DNA of 64,000 nucleotides, taken from positions 6,448,001-6,512,000 of the forward strand of contig NW_024468909.1 in NCBI RefSeq assembly GCF_011745365.1, in the 5' to 3' direction. The stretch's first letter is position 1. Each line of letters starts with the position of its first letter. The notes below the pieces were generated by a model. It made no database searches. It was given only the letters and a program-made list of their open reading frames with translations, and was not told the origin of the DNA. A program made the translations under genes and the position numbers. Source of the DNA: Cryphonectria parasitica EP155. Lineage: Eukaryota; Ascomycota; Sordariomycetes; Diaporthales; Cryphonectriaceae. Below, in pieces: positions 1 through 11,244 of the stretch.

Positions 1-1
1 C

Positions 2-652
2 ACCATCATCGGCGGCCTCGGTGTCGACACCAATAACAAGAACCTCACCTATCCCAACACCAACGGCAGCAGCAGCATCACCGCCTGCGGCCACAACGTC
101 AGTTACGACGACGTCTCGCCTTCCCGCACCACCATCATCCGCGAGGACTGCCTGTCTCTTGTCCACCAACTAAACGCCGTGCCGGGCTTCTGGGAGCTGA
201 GCCGCTGGCGCGAGGAGGACAATGACAGCAGCAGCAACTTCACAAGCCTTGCCAGCAATGGCACCTGCGAGTTTGCCGTCCAGCGCTTGGGCGGTAGAGG
301 TGTTGGACTCCAGTTGGATAATACCACTATGTCCCACAACACTAGCGATATTGTCATGTGGGTGTTCTCCTCTCTCCCTCCCCGTCATATAGATATGATA
401 TCTCGAATCCCACCTACCCGGTTAGCAGTGGAGATATTTCTTACTGACACCATTCTTTTATTCATTACCCTAATTAGAATCGGCAACCAGGACGTCGTCA
501 ATGTCCTTAACGCGAGCGTCTACGACCTCGCCGCTGGCGCCGACGAGCCTTATATGGATCGCATGCGCGCTCAGGGTCACATGGATTGCAAGTGGTCCTT
601 CTCGGTCAACGCCACGATGGAATTTCGAATCCAGCTTGCTACTAGCCAGTGA
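2..652 (+). CDS. Hce2/Ecp2-domain secreted effector-like protein, 5' end missing
   Basis: This gene is cut by the window edge, leaving 176 codons plus the stop. Exons are 2-357 and 478-652. The 120-bp intron has a GTGGGT donor and a TAG acceptor, and its length is a multiple of three, so the frame stays open through it. The protein carries the four-cysteine pattern of the Hce2 domain (putative necrosis-inducing factor, first seen in Cladosporium Ecp2): CGHNVSY, then EDCLSL, then GTCEFAV, then IGNQDVV, then HMDCKW. Several N-glycosylation sequons (NLT, NFT, NTT, NVS) fit passage through the secretory route. Hce2 proteins are secreted, and some provoke or suppress plant cell death; others are ordinary fungal secreted proteins, so a virulence role is inference. 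The signal peptide and any extra N-terminal module lie outside the window. It runs convergently towards the transporter gene. Confidence 0.8.
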   Translation, partial: TIIGGLGVDTNNKNLTYPNTNGSSSITACGHNVSYDDVSPSRTTIIREDCLSLVHQLNAVPGFWELSRWREEDNDSSSNFTSLASNGTCEFAVQRLGGRGVGLQLDNTTMSHNTSDIVMWVFSSLPPRHIDMISRIPPTRLAVEIFLTDTILLFITLIRIGNQDVVNVLNASVYDLAAGADEPYMDRMRAQGHMDCKWSFSVNATMEFRIQLATSQ

Positions 653-2076
653 CCAGTAGATGGGTCATACCCATAGTCTCGGCAAAGAGCGCTGTCATAC
701 TGTACTGATATTATAGGGAAAAGGGGCCTGGCCCTAGGGCACCAGATTTTAATGTTTGGGGGGGGGGGGGCCAAACCACAGATCTTGGGCAGGCAGGGTC
801 AAAAATACTTTGTCGGATCAGTATGAGGTATCACGGATATATTAATTGGCAATATGTTCCATTTTCCTTTCAAGAAGTGTCGTGATATGTCCCTCATGCA
901 TAGTTTCAAAAGCAGAAAGCCCACTCTGCAGCAGCACCCAATGGCATGTTAAGCGCCAGTATCCACCTCAGCCTCGTCAGTCTCTCTCCACTCTTCTGCC
1001 ACTTTGTATGTCCTCAATTATGTTGTCATGATGATGATACATTCCCACTCTGCAACAAGGTCTATCCCGAATCAACTAGATCATGGTCAAGACCATTTTC
1101 GAGAGGCCTCCAGTCCTGGTCATCATTCTCAATATAAAGCTTGGAGGGAAAGATACTGAAGATGGAACAGGGCAAGGTCATTGGTACATGTCATTTCCGT
1201 CTGATGCAAGTATGTCATTATGCGGAAGCTCGGTGCAAGCTAGCTCACAACTTACAGATACAAGGCGACCATCAATTTTTACCATCCCCCCTCCCCCCCG
1301 GACATACAGATTAGCCAGATGTATTACTTAACTCACCTAACTCTTGCTGTCATTGGATGCGAGTTATAGATGCAAGCTTAGTCGTCTTCGAGCGATCGGG
1401 CGGGATGCCGAGAGATGTCAGAGGAGACTCGCTGACTCCTCACTGATATTCATGTATGGATCCTGTGGTTAGCAAGATAGGCTGCGAGCTGTTAGTGGAA
1501 AATTGGAAAGTCGCATGCTCGGGTCGAGGGGTATAAAATTCAGAGTGGTCAGGCTCCTTCTACTGAGGAAAAGCCGACCAAAAAGAAACCAAGCAGGGCA
1601 GGTCATGGAACTTCTCCATGGCAAAACTGATTTTTCTGTCTGTTTGCTCCCAAGGCAGCTTTGCCCATAGAAGCTCCATTTCATCCCAACGTGCGGACCA
1701 GATAGGCTGCCATGGGTGATTTTCCAAGATTCCGTTCTCGTTCATTGCCAATCTTTGTCCCGAGCACAGCCATCCATTCCTCAAGGTGGCTGCCGTGATG
1801 CAAGCGCTTCATCAGTTAGTCCGTCCAAGTGTGAATCCTGATCCATGAAAAAAAGACATTGCCGCACCCTCCTCTTTCTATCCCCAAAAATGATGATGCC
1901 TCCAATATATCAATAAATTCATATGTATCCGTCAAAAACAACTGTAAAACAGGGGTATACCGGTTTATCCTGTCGTCAACTCAAATCAATATTCCCGTCG
2001 TGCCATCGGTCGCTAGGAATCAAATCCTGTTCATCACTGATGTGATATCAGGATGCCGCAACCTCGAGCGCCTCAC
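653..2076. other. Intergenic, no supported gene
   Basis: This is the spacer between two convergent genes. It contains a 13-base poly-G run at 758-770 and only short open frames. A minus-strand open stretch at 1560-1784 has protein-like composition (Trp-rich, with WDEMELLW and PWEQTD) and could be the remnant of an exon, but I could find no start, splice partner or family for it. Confidence 0.5.
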
Positions 2077-4274
2077 TCACAGGCCATTCGTGGCGCATGT
2101 GAAGACCGAGCCTGACGAGGGGTCAAAATCGATGATGATGCTCTCAACGCTGGCGTAGGTTCCCGGTCCGACGAAGAAGATGCCGATGATGATGATGAGT
2201 ACGTTCAGCGCTGCTTCGGCATAGCCCCAGAATCCTTGTGACTTGATAAAAGTCCAGCCGCCGTCGGCATTGCGCATGCGGAAGTAGGCAACACCCCAGA
2301 AGATGAAGCCAAAAAAGCTATCAAAGAGGGCAGACATGAGGGAGAGGACTAGCATTGGTGGGTCAGCCATCATGAGTAGATCGGAGTGGTAGCAGAGGCG
2401 CACTTACGGTCAGAAAAGAAAGGGATGACCTGCGAGATGATGAAGGCAACAACCCAAGTGGCGACTGTGGATGAGTGTTAGTGATACTATCAGCGCAAGA
2501 TTGGATACGTATCGACATACGAAGAATGGCTGCCCAGGAGGCCCATCCAATGATGGTGTGCTCGTTCTTGTGCTTCGAGTCCTTGAAAATTCGGAAGAAC
2601 ACCAAACGTGCCGAGACAGATGCGTACAAGACACCGAGAAAGATGAGTGTCGGGATCATGAAGGAGAAAGCGACCTTCTTGAAGACGGGCTGTAGGGAGC
2701 CAAATGCGGGGGCGGTTATGTAGTTGGTTCCGACATAAGCATACACAATGGCCCCAACGAGGCTGAAAACGATGATCTCTCCGATAGTGCATAGCCACAG
2801 AGCCTTTGGGAAATCCCTGACATAATGATTTAGCGTGAATCAACAAAGCGGTTCTGTCCGTGCATTCATACCTTGGATCTTCCATCTCCGCAATGAAACT
2901 GGGCAGCGTAATCTGACCGATGAACGTGTAGCTAATGTTGAGGAATGCACTGAGACCGGCCACAAAGGTCGTGCCGGCGGCTGGAACAGCCAGCACCACA
3001 GGATTTCCCAGCTCAGCAGAGTAGCCGGCCGGATGATCCTGAACACCGGCGAAGATTGTGGCGAGGAGGACTGAGATGAACGTAAAGAGCGCAGATGCTG
3101 CGCCCAGCTTGGCCAGAGCGTCGAAAGTTCGAGGCAGCGAGCAGACCCAGCACACCAGGAACATGAGCACTGAAAAGCTGACGGTACGGCAGTTGATGTC
3201 GTTGTCGGAAGCTGTCATTGTGTTGAGGTACTTGGCACCGACAAGGACGTGGAGACCCTGGATGAACTGGACGGGAAGTAGTGAGGTTAGGCACTTGGAC
3301 GTGAACAGGCTGACATGGCTGTAATTGACTTACGGTATTGTTCAAGAGGAACATGACGGCGCTGAACCACCATGCCCACCTCTGATTAAAGAAGATCATC
3401 TCACCGACGTCACACACATCCCGAACTTCAGGGTGGCGTAGACAGAATTCCCACGTAATGAGGGATCTGAGTGCTCTGTCAGAAAGATGTATGCCCAGAA
3501 TAGAGCCAAGAACACTTACGTATACTGCACAAGCATGGCAACGACGACGGTCAAGATCAGTCTGTGAAGGTCAGTTGACGATACATGAGACGCAATACAA
3601 GGACCAGCCACTCACCCCGGTACCAGTCCTAATACGCTATAAGACCAAGGGAAACTCATGATTGCCTACAAGGACAAAATTAGCGCGAATGATCGTGGCG
3701 GAAGACTTCTGAAAGAGATGGCTAGCGCAAAGCGGTTGGGCAGGGTCGCCTCGGAAGAGTATGGCACCAAAGCGCTTCATGAAGAAGCCCATTTATTGTG
3801 CACGAGTCCACCTCGCGAATCAGAGTGATGCTGCGCCCGTTTACATGGTAATTGGTTGGCAATAGGTGTTTCTTACCAGACAAATGTACTCGGAGAAGAG
3901 CAAGGCGGCAGTCTACATCAGAGGTCAGCATGAATGCCAGGCCGAGGGGGGGGGGGGCAGCCACGATGCTTGGTGAGGGTTTCGAGGATCGAGCAGACCT
4001 TCTTCCAGCTGCATGTACGATATTGGATGGCATGATTGGCCTCAGCTTCCTTCTGCTTGTGCAGGATGGCGCTGCTGCTCTCGTCGCTATCCGAGGCATA
4101 GTTGCTCTGCAGCGACGACAGCACTGGGCTGATTCTTGGGCCGACAAAGACCCTTGGGCCTCCGAACCATCGAGCGAGTCCAGACGATTTGCCAGCCTCA
4201 AGGTCGACAGGGCTCGACTGGGCAACCTTCTTCTCGTCCGGGGACGCGGGCGGCGGCGAGTATTTGTCCGACAT
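2077..4274 (-). CDS. Mtr-like neutral amino acid transporter (AAAP family)
   Basis: The gene has nine exons on the minus strand: 4274-3999, 3912-3877, 3665-3616, 3561-3520, 3466-3334, 3266-2872, 2816-2521, 2464-2408 and 2348-2077. All introns are GT-AG and all phases agree, giving 518 residues. About 92 residues form a cytosolic N-terminus rich in Ser and Pro, followed by about eleven hydrophobic helices. Segments typical of Neurospora Mtr and related permeases are visible, such as LLFSEYICLAIMSFPWSYS, the WAWWFSAVMFLLNNT helix and NISYTFIGQITLPSFIAEM. The family moves neutral and aromatic amino acids across the plasma membrane with protons, and that role is inferred here. Intron 1 contains a 12-base poly-G run (3946-3957). 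The 36-nt second exon is easily missed. The gene is divergent from the DUF1766 gene across 2.6 kb. Confidence 0.92.
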
Positions 4275-6866
4275 CGTGCGACAGTTCGCGCAAGGCAGAA
4301 ACGAGGAGGTTATTGCTGGCCGGGGGATGGTGGGTGGTCTGGGCGCGTCTCCTGGTGAGGTAGTTGATGATATCGGAAGGATAGTGAATCAATCGCCGTC
4401 GTCGCGTGTCATGAGGAGAAAGTAGGAAAAGAGGAGGAAATAGGGAACGGAAATGAGGAGGAGGAGGAGGAACCAGAGGATATTCAACAGGATGCTGTGG
4501 CGCAAATTGTGAAAAAGATGAAGTTGCCCTACGCAGTTCAGGGACCACCAGATGGGAGGTTGCATTCAGAGGGGAGCCATATAAAGAGGATGCGCCATGT
4601 GCATGGATATGGACGTGGGCAGGGGAGACTTGCAGGTAGGATTTATACCAGGGATCTTGGTATGGCTGCAGAGGCGGCGAATGTGACGGTGGGATTTTAG
4701 TTGCAGAACCAACCGGGACACCATGGATGGGTGGGTTTTGAATTATACATAGTATTTGATTATGTACTATGGTACTGCTTGCGGCCAATTGGGTTTGTCC
4801 AAGAAGAAAAAACCCCCGAGGCTTGTTGAGTAAAAGACTGCTAGCACGAGCAGTAAAGGAAGAGGTGATGAAGCAGGAAGAAAGGACGGAGGAGAACGAC
4901 TGAGCCAGAGCTGAATGACTTCAGTCGTCATGCTGATCCTAACTGTATTTAAGTACCTGTCTGAGCGCTTTGTGTGTGTGTGTACTTGTGCCCAGTCTTT
5001 GTCCGATAAGGTAGTACCCTCATCAGAGGTATATCTGATTCGTCCCTAACCGGAATGAGCAGACGCTCTTGAAGGACTGGTCAAGGTTAAGCGGTCATGA
5101 GGATCCCTGACTAGCTCTGCTATCGTGCATCCCCCCGGACTGATGGATTTGCGGCTGGAATCCATCATGAGACCGTCAAATGTTCAGAAGACGATATCAA
5201 ATCGAGAATGTCGGCGGTCTAGCCATCCAGCCTTCCAAGCCCTAGCTGCCTTATTTAATTCGAGCCGCGGGACAAGCTTCTTGACAAGCTCTTCTTGGCC
5301 TGAGCCAGTCAGGAACAGGTCTTGGATATTCTACTATGTAGTGAGTCTTACAATCATCGTGGCGCCAATCCCAAGACAACGCCGCCACAGGATGGCTGCA
5401 TCGACAAGAACCAATAGCAGTGCTGATCAAAACCTCAAAAGCGCTCGAGGTCAAGGGCTGAGGGTGTAGAGTGTGGAGTACGGGCGTGAGCAAGTGACGT
5501 CGACTTTGGGGGTTGTGATTCTGGGCGTGGGACGAGGGCTGCTCCAGGCTATCGGTCGGCACCGACTTCCCGCCTAGCAAGTCTGGACCTGCAAGGCGTC
5601 GTTCGCCCTCCGGATTGCGTGATTCAGGATTCTTTGCTTTTGAGGGTCCTTTTTTCAGCCACGCCTTGGTCAGGCGATTGAAAAAGAACAGCAGACCTTG
5701 GTGATATAAACGCCAAATGCAGTTATCCAGCGAGCGGAACGATCCGTTCACGTTCATGCATCTCAATGCGTTCTTGTTCTGAGACACCGGTTCGCCGAGA
5801 CGGAGGAGATTCTGAGAGATGGGTGTAAGGGTTAGGGTACTGGTATTCGTCTTGGATTGTGATCATTTCACTTACGACCTTTGATCAACCAGTAGTGAGT
5901 GGCCTGTGGTCAGCAGCAGCAGATGGTAAAAAATCGTCAGTAACACTCGTTACCCAACCACAAAATGCTTCAGATGGAGGAGAACCTGTGTTGGGACTTC
6001 GTGACATGGGCCTATCAGGTAGTAAAGAACGACGATACCCTCCCTATTCGATCGCAGCCCAGAGAACCAGATCGCTGTACGGTGGTAGGTGGTACGAGAA
6101 TATGACTAAGCGGATCAGGGATAAGCTCATCAGCCATCATCCATCATTCTCCTCTCCCTTCCCGTCTTTGCCCTCAACAGACCTTCATCTAATATTTATC
6201 GTCTTTTCCTCCCTTCGATGTCTTGTTCTCAGGTATGGCCATTTCAACTTTGTGCACTGGCCAATGTGTGGTCTTAAACACTGACCACAGTGCCCATGGA
6301 AGGGAGCCTTATCAAGTGTGGCAGTGCATGAACAGTTTTGAGGAGCAACGCCACGACCCCGCCCCTAACCCAGCCTCACTTTCACGATGCAGTGTTTATC
6401 GATAATGCAAGACAGCGGTTATAGCCTCGCCTCCCCAGCCCCCTGGCCTCCCCAGACGAGAATGGAGTCCTCCCAACCAGCCGATGCCTAGACATGGGGG
6501 CCACTCAGAATGTGCTGTTCTGTGCAGGGGACAATAAATTGGGGTTCAGGCAGCGGCACGTCCGTGAAGCGTGCCAGTTCACGGTGCACGTTCGTGAAAT
6601 CCGAGTCCCCTCTCTGACGTTGAGGCCCACGTCCAAGTCCTCGTTTCGACGCTCGCTTCGCTGGCCTTGGTCGGGGCCTTTCTCTCCTTCCCTTTAATAC
6701 TGCAACATCCTCGTATCTCTAATTCTTCCAATCTACTCGGCCGTTGAACTCTTTCCAATACAAACCGTTTATTCCCCCATTCCAGCCTCGAAAACAACTT
6801 CTCGCACGGAAAGGCACAAAGACCTTGTCTCTCGCTTGAACAATCTCCCAAGGCCCGTATCACGCG
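4275..6866. promoter_or_regulatory. Long divergent upstream region (transporter / DUF1766 gene)
   Basis: This 2.6-kb region separates two divergent genes and has no convincing coding sequence. Minus-strand frames at 4198-4788 and 5251-5787 and a plus frame at 5859-6284 are open, but they lack family signal and a good ATG. Visible structure includes a 9-bp inverted repeat (5141-5149 with 5159-5167), a short telomere-like TAAGGGTTAGGGT at about 5826-5838, and a CGTGAA repeat cluster at 6556-6598 described separately. The last 150 bases before the 6867 start are pyrimidine-rich, as is usual for fungal leaders. Confidence 0.45.
6556..6598. repeat. CGTGAA direct and inverted repeat cluster
   Basis: GCACGTCCGTGAA at 6556-6568 recurs as GCACGTTCGTGAA at 6586-6598, exactly 30 bp on. 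Between them TTCACGG (6578-6584) pairs with CCGTGAA (6562-6568) as a 7-bp inverted repeat. The cluster lies about 270 bp upstream of the DUF1766 start. It could be a regulator-binding array or a hairpin in a leader RNA. Confidence 0.5.
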
Positions 6867-8222
6867 ATGCCTTCCTTCACTACCGGCACCCCAGAGTCTA
6901 TGGTCAAGAGGACCGACTCTTTAAACCCAGAGACGACATGTCGAGGCGTCACCGGTAACGGTAGACCTTGCCGGCGTCCGCTCATTGCTGGCTCCCCTAA
7001 GCCCAAGCCCAAGCCTAAATCAAAAAAGACCAGGCTCATCGTCAACGACCCGAGCGACCCTGATCAGTACTGCTGGCAGCACAAAGATCAGGCCGCTGCC
7101 TCTGCCAGTCCGAGTCCGGGTCCTCAGCTCTCCAACCAACCCATCCTCGGGGGACGTACCAGCATCGACTCCCTGACAGCCCGGCTGGGCCTGCTGCAGA
7201 CCCATGGAAAGCCGTCACGCCCGCAGAAGCCCAATGGCAACTCCAGTTACAATGATGGCGGCCAACTTCAGCAGACGAACACCAACGGATCGTACTCCCG
7301 GCCTTCTAAGAAGTTGAAGGAGTGGTCATTCTGCTGCTTCCGTATCCCTCTCTACTTCGAAGACCCGACTCCGCCCCCGAGACCACATCCCACTCCGATG
7401 CAGCAGTTCCCCAACCCGTCGGCCTCCGGCCGACCTAGCCAGCCATCCTCGAACAATCTTCAACCACCAACTGGGTCCCATCGCCCGAGTATGTCCAGCC
7501 AAACGCCCTCGTCCAATTTTGAGACGTCACAGTACCTCTCCCTGATTCCGAGCGACGCCTCTCCCGATACCGCACATAAACTTATGAAAGAGCTGGCTAA
7601 GCCTGTCTCAAAGGGAGACGAGGAAGGCTACATCTACATCTTCTGGTTGACCCCTCAGTCACAAACCCACGCCCCGTCCGTGGTCAATGCTCGATCCATC
7701 CTCGAGCCCACCGAGCGCGCCCTCGAGCCGCCCAACACGAGACCACGCGGCGCCTTGGAGCGCAACCCCAGCGATGTGCTCACGCTCTTCGCCAACGCCG
7801 CCAACACCGTCGGCACCAACAGCCCGACGACAACACGTAGCATGCAGCTCAGCAGTGGTGATGACAAGAAAACAATGCTCCTCAAGATCGGCCGGGCGAA
7901 CAATGTGATGCGCAGGATGACGGAGTGGAAGCGCCAGTGTGGATACGATCTATCACTGATCCGGTTCTACCCTTACATCCAGACAGGGTCTGACGTTGAG
8001 CCGCGCAAGATGCCACATAGTCACAAGGTGGAGCGTCTCATCCACCTGGAGCTGTCAGGTCTGGGCATGAGGCTGTCGGATCGGGGTACCGGTGCGTGCG
8101 AGGCATGCGGGAAGATGCACAAGGAGTGGTTCGAGGTGGATGCCACGAGAGAGGGTGTCCTGAGGGTCGACGAGGCTATTCGTAGGTGGGTTGATTGGGA
8201 TGAGGGAACGGGAACTGACTAG
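6867..8222 (+). CDS. DUF1766 / T5orf172 GIY-YIG-like protein (Mug113 type)
   Basis: This is a single-exon gene of 451 residues. The N-terminus has a Cys/His pattern (C25, C35, C69, H72, the last two in YCWQH) that often precedes this domain and may bind zinc. Residues 75-240 are Pro/Ser-rich and probably disordered. The conserved domain starts near residue 252 with GYIYIFWLT, the GIY-YIG-like opening. It continues with LLKIGRANNVMRRMTEW, has a Glu near 389 in KVERLIHLEL, and ends with CEACGKMHKEWFEV. The T5orf172/DUF1766 family belongs to the GIY-YIG nuclease superfamily, and fission yeast Mug113 is raised in meiosis. Nuclease activity in this fungal branch is unproven as far as I know. The family call is firm and the function is inference. 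Confidence 0.85.
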   Translation: MPSFTTGTPESMVKRTDSLNPETTCRGVTGNGRPCRRPLIAGSPKPKPKPKSKKTRLIVNDPSDPDQYCWQHKDQAAASASPSPGPQLSNQPILGGRTSIDSLTARLGLLQTHGKPSRPQKPNGNSSYNDGGQLQQTNTNGSYSRPSKKLKEWSFCCFRIPLYFEDPTPPPRPHPTPMQQFPNPSASGRPSQPSSNNLQPPTGSHRPSMSSQTPSSNFETSQYLSLIPSDASPDTAHKLMKELAKPVSKGDEEGYIYIFWLTPQSQTHAPSVVNARSILEPTERALEPPNTRPRGALERNPSDVLTLFANAANTVGTNSPTTTRSMQLSSGDDKKTMLLKIGRANNVMRRMTEWKRQCGYDLSLIRFYPYIQTGSDVEPRKMPHSHKVERLIHLELSGLGMRLSDRGTGACEACGKMHKEWFEVDATREGVLRVDEAIRRWVDWDEGTGTD

Positions 8223-8868
8223 ATGGGGTCGCTCGATAATTTTCCCCGTCAAGTTGCTCATGGCAACACAGAATTGGATTCGACCGTAGATTGCATAAGA
8301 ACGACGTGGCACGGGTTTGGCATTGTTTCGGCATACGGCGTTTGGCATTTTTCATAGCACGGCATAGCATCAGGCGCAGCGGACTGAATTACAGGAAGAA
8401 TAATCTTACACTTCTATATTTATACCGAAACCGCTCCTGTCCTTCACTGTACATATTTGCAGAGAAGCCCTGCGCTGATAGAGCCCCGTAGGAAGGCACT
8501 GAAGTTCGCCTGTCATTCCAGCACCTTTCCCTCAAATAAATGTCATCGGAACTCATCTGTTGGTCATATGTTGTCATGAATCATTCAATAATAGATGTTC
8601 ATTTCTACCTTGTCCCGCTGATGAGAGTATAAATTGCGCATGACAACGACAGCGACATTGCAAACGCATAGTAAGATTGTCATAAAACGAGGTCAGTAAT
8701 TATACCCAACACCTTCACTTCACAGTAAGTCTGGTATAAAGATTCCCAGGTAGCCTACACCCGAGCACAACAGGAATAATAGGCGCTTGCCCGCAACAGA
8801 GTAGAAGCAATACATGCGAAAGCATATCGAACATGCTATTTTGAAGCCAAAGTTCCCTTCCTGACACC

Positions 8869-9234
8869 ATGACCGTAGGCTGTCCCAGCCATAATACCGC
8901 CGCCTCAGGCAAAGAGCAAGACCAAGTCGAGTCTCCGTCACAGTCTCCAGATGCCGCCAGCTCTTGCGCCACAATGACGAACGCCACCACACAGCTTCCT
9001 GCCCACGAGCCCTCTGGGCACCAGGAGTTTGCAGCGGAGAGCTACGAATCCAGTCAATCGTACAACAACCTCACATCGTCATCAAGGAGCGCGGACCGCC
9101 AACAGGTCGACCTACCGGTCACGCCACCGCGCACCGTTCACACCTCGAGCGGCGCTCTCCACCGGCAACGTGTCGTCAGGTATTCTCCTCCGCAGGCTCC
9201 TGACTATGAAGCTAGGCAAGGATGGTTTTACTAG
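8869..9234 (+). CDS. Doubtful small Ser/Gln-rich protein
   Basis: An ATG-initiated frame of 121 residues is rich in Ser, Gln, Thr and Pro and has no hydrophobic segment or signal peptide. It ends in an aromatic tail (RQGWFY). I do not recognise it. The composition would suit a disordered protein or a truncated N-terminal region of a lost gene. No convincing splice donor extends it, and the DNA after the stop becomes AT-richer. It sits about 650 bp after the DUF1766 stop on the same strand. It may equally be a chance frame. Confidence 0.25.
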   Translation: MTVGCPSHNTAASGKEQDQVESPSQSPDAASSCATMTNATTQLPAHEPSGHQEFAAESYESSQSYNNLTSSSRSADRQQVDLPVTPPRTVHTSSGALHRQRVVRYSPPQAPDYEARQGWFY

Positions 9235-9710
9235 GGCTGCTCTGATACTTGTTGCAGAATGATACCTATTGATCCTAGCAAGTCGCACTATCTCCTAGTC
9301 ACTACAGAACATATACTTTTAGGTAGGAATAAGGTGTTATAAGTTGAAATTAATTCTGGTGTGATGTTTTTCTCTCTTTTTCCGGTTCACGCCACCTCAA
9401 GAGAACGGTATGGGCTCTAAATGGGAGCCAATCAAGCTCCTTTGCGAGACTGCTATTTGACCTAAGGCGTGGGCTAATTAACTTTACTCTCAAGAAGCCA
9501 TACAATGGCACTCCATGAGTTTTGCTCATTAGTGCCTTTGCTTCATTATTGAGAATAAAGCATATAACTATAAGTAAAAACTCTTTTGCCCCCATGATTC
9601 CATCAAGAAACCCCTCACACTATCTTCAAGTTTGACTTCTTCTCATTTTCTGACCTTGTTCGCAACACCCCCTTGCAGTAAGTATTGATTACTATTGACT
9701 ACACCATAAC

Positions 9711-9724
9711 TTACTATATAGTAA
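9711..9724. promoter_or_regulatory. 14-bp perfect palindrome by the GH5 start, in a possible leader intron
   Basis: TTACTATATAGTAA is self-complementary over all 14 bases and ends 5 nt before the ATG at 9730. It overlaps the 3' end of a possible 44-nt leader intron (GTAAGT donor at 9678, ATATAG acceptor ending 9721). Confidence 0.4.
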
Positions 9725-9729
9725 TCACG

Positions 9730-11244
9730 ATGATGAACACTTCTGGGCTCCTAGTTGGTCTTCTCTCTGTGGCACTGTCCGCAGGCGAGAAGCCCAACCC
9801 GCCATCCCAGAACGGCCCATTCAAGACGGCCGACTCCTGGATTATCGCAGCGGATGGATCCAAGGTCAGCTACGCCGGCGTGAACTGGCCCGGTGCTGAG
9901 ATGACCATGGTCCCCGAGGGTCTCCAGTACCAGTCCATCGAGACGATCGTGACGAGGATCCAAAGCCTGGGCATGAACTCGATCCGCCTGACTTACGCCA
10001 CGGAGATGATCGACCAGATCTACGAGAACGACATGGCCGACATCCCCATCGTGACGGCCTTCACGAGTGCCCTGGGCGTGGAGAATGGCACCGAGATATT
10101 CAACCAGGTTGTCGCGAATAATCCGTCGTTCAACAACGAGACCACGCGGCTACAGGTCAGAAGATGTCTTTCTAGCTAATTATACATTGACCCCAGTTCG
10201 AGCAGTTTTGACTGACGACATAGGATTAGGTCTACGATGCTATTGCAGCGGAATGTGCAAAGCACGATATCTTCGTCCACCTAGACAACCACGTATCCAG
10301 AGCATCGTGGTGTTGTGATCCATTCGATGGAAACACTTGGTGGAATGATGCGTACTTCTCGCCTTCCAACTGGACACGCGGTCTTTCATATATGGCAACC
10401 CACGTGAGTCCCTTCACAACCCTCCCCCCCCCCCCCTCCTCTTCCAAACACGTTTATTTTCATAAGACCCACCCCTTTCTGCAACCTATATCACTAAGCA
10501 ACTCATAAAAAAAAAACACAGGGCAAGCAATGGCCAAACCTCATGTCTATGTCTCTCTACAACGAGCTCCGACCCCCCTTCAGCGAGTCCAACCCCGACT
10601 TGCTAGAGGCATACACCTGGGAAGTCTGGTACGAGCAAATCAAGCGCGGCGCCACCGCCATCAGCCTCGCCCACCCGGACGTGCTGATCTTCCTCTCCGG
10701 CCTGGGCGGCGACACCGACCTGCGCCCCGTCGTGAGCGGCGAGCCCCTCGAGCCAGGCACCGCCCCCTTCGACCTGGCCGACTTTGCCGGGTCCGAGGAC
10801 AAGCTTGTGCTCGAGCTGCACAGCTACGACATCGTGTCGCCCGTCACGGACTGCCCTAGCTATCACGAGGGGCTCGTCGAGGCGGGCTACTCGGCCGCCC
10901 AGCGGAGCGACGACGGCAAGAAGAGCAGCAGGAATGGGAATAGTACCGCGACAAACCGTTTCCCGGTCATCATGACGGAGTGGGGGTTCACTCAGGACGC
11001 AACGACGTGGAAGGACGGCATGTATGCCAAGTGTGTGCAAAAGTTCCTCGGCGAGGAGTTCCCAGGGACCGGGTGGATGATTTGGGTGATTGGGGGAAGT
11101 TACTATACCAGGCAGGACAAGCAGGATGCGGATGAGTCTTGGGGCTTGCTAAACCATGACTGGTCGGACTGGCGGTCGCCGGAATTCATCGAGGGTGGAT
11201 TGAAGCCGCTGGTCAGAAAGACCTTGGGGGAGGCAAACTCTTGA
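9730..11244 (+). CDS. Secreted glycoside hydrolase family 5 (cellulase-like)
   Basis: Three exons, 9730-10155, 10230-10403 and 10522-11244, encode 440 residues. The ATG at 9730 was chosen because it gives a clean signal peptide (hydrophobic core LLVGLLSVALSA); an upstream in-frame ATG at 9685 would bury it. GH5 signatures in order are VSYAGVNWPG near the N-terminus, FVHLDNHVSRASWCC, the acid/base Glu in LYNELRPP (about E215), LELHSYD, and the nucleophile Glu in IMTEWGF (about E353). Both catalytic glutamates are present, so an active retaining beta-glycanase is expected. The subfamily and substrate (cellulose, mannan or a glucan) cannot be told from what I see. Intron 2 (10404-10521) contains a 13-base poly-C run and an A-rich tract before its acceptor. 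Confidence 0.88.

Larger units (their letters stand above)
8223..9729. other. Intergenic with one weak small ORF
   Basis: The stretch holds a 121-codon plus-strand frame at 8869-9234 (listed separately as doubtful). Beyond it is a lower-GC stretch at about 9240-9730. In that stretch an 81-codon minus frame (9350-9595) could be a fragment of something older, but no family is recognised. Confidence 0.4.

Noticed and set aside
1469..1784. Overlapping minus frames at the left edge
   Set aside because: They are too short, with no supported start or splice sites; only one reading looks protein-like and no family fits.
5251..5787. 178-codon minus-strand frame
   Set aside because: It starts without an ATG, has no family signal or coding bias, and lies in a divergent promoter region.
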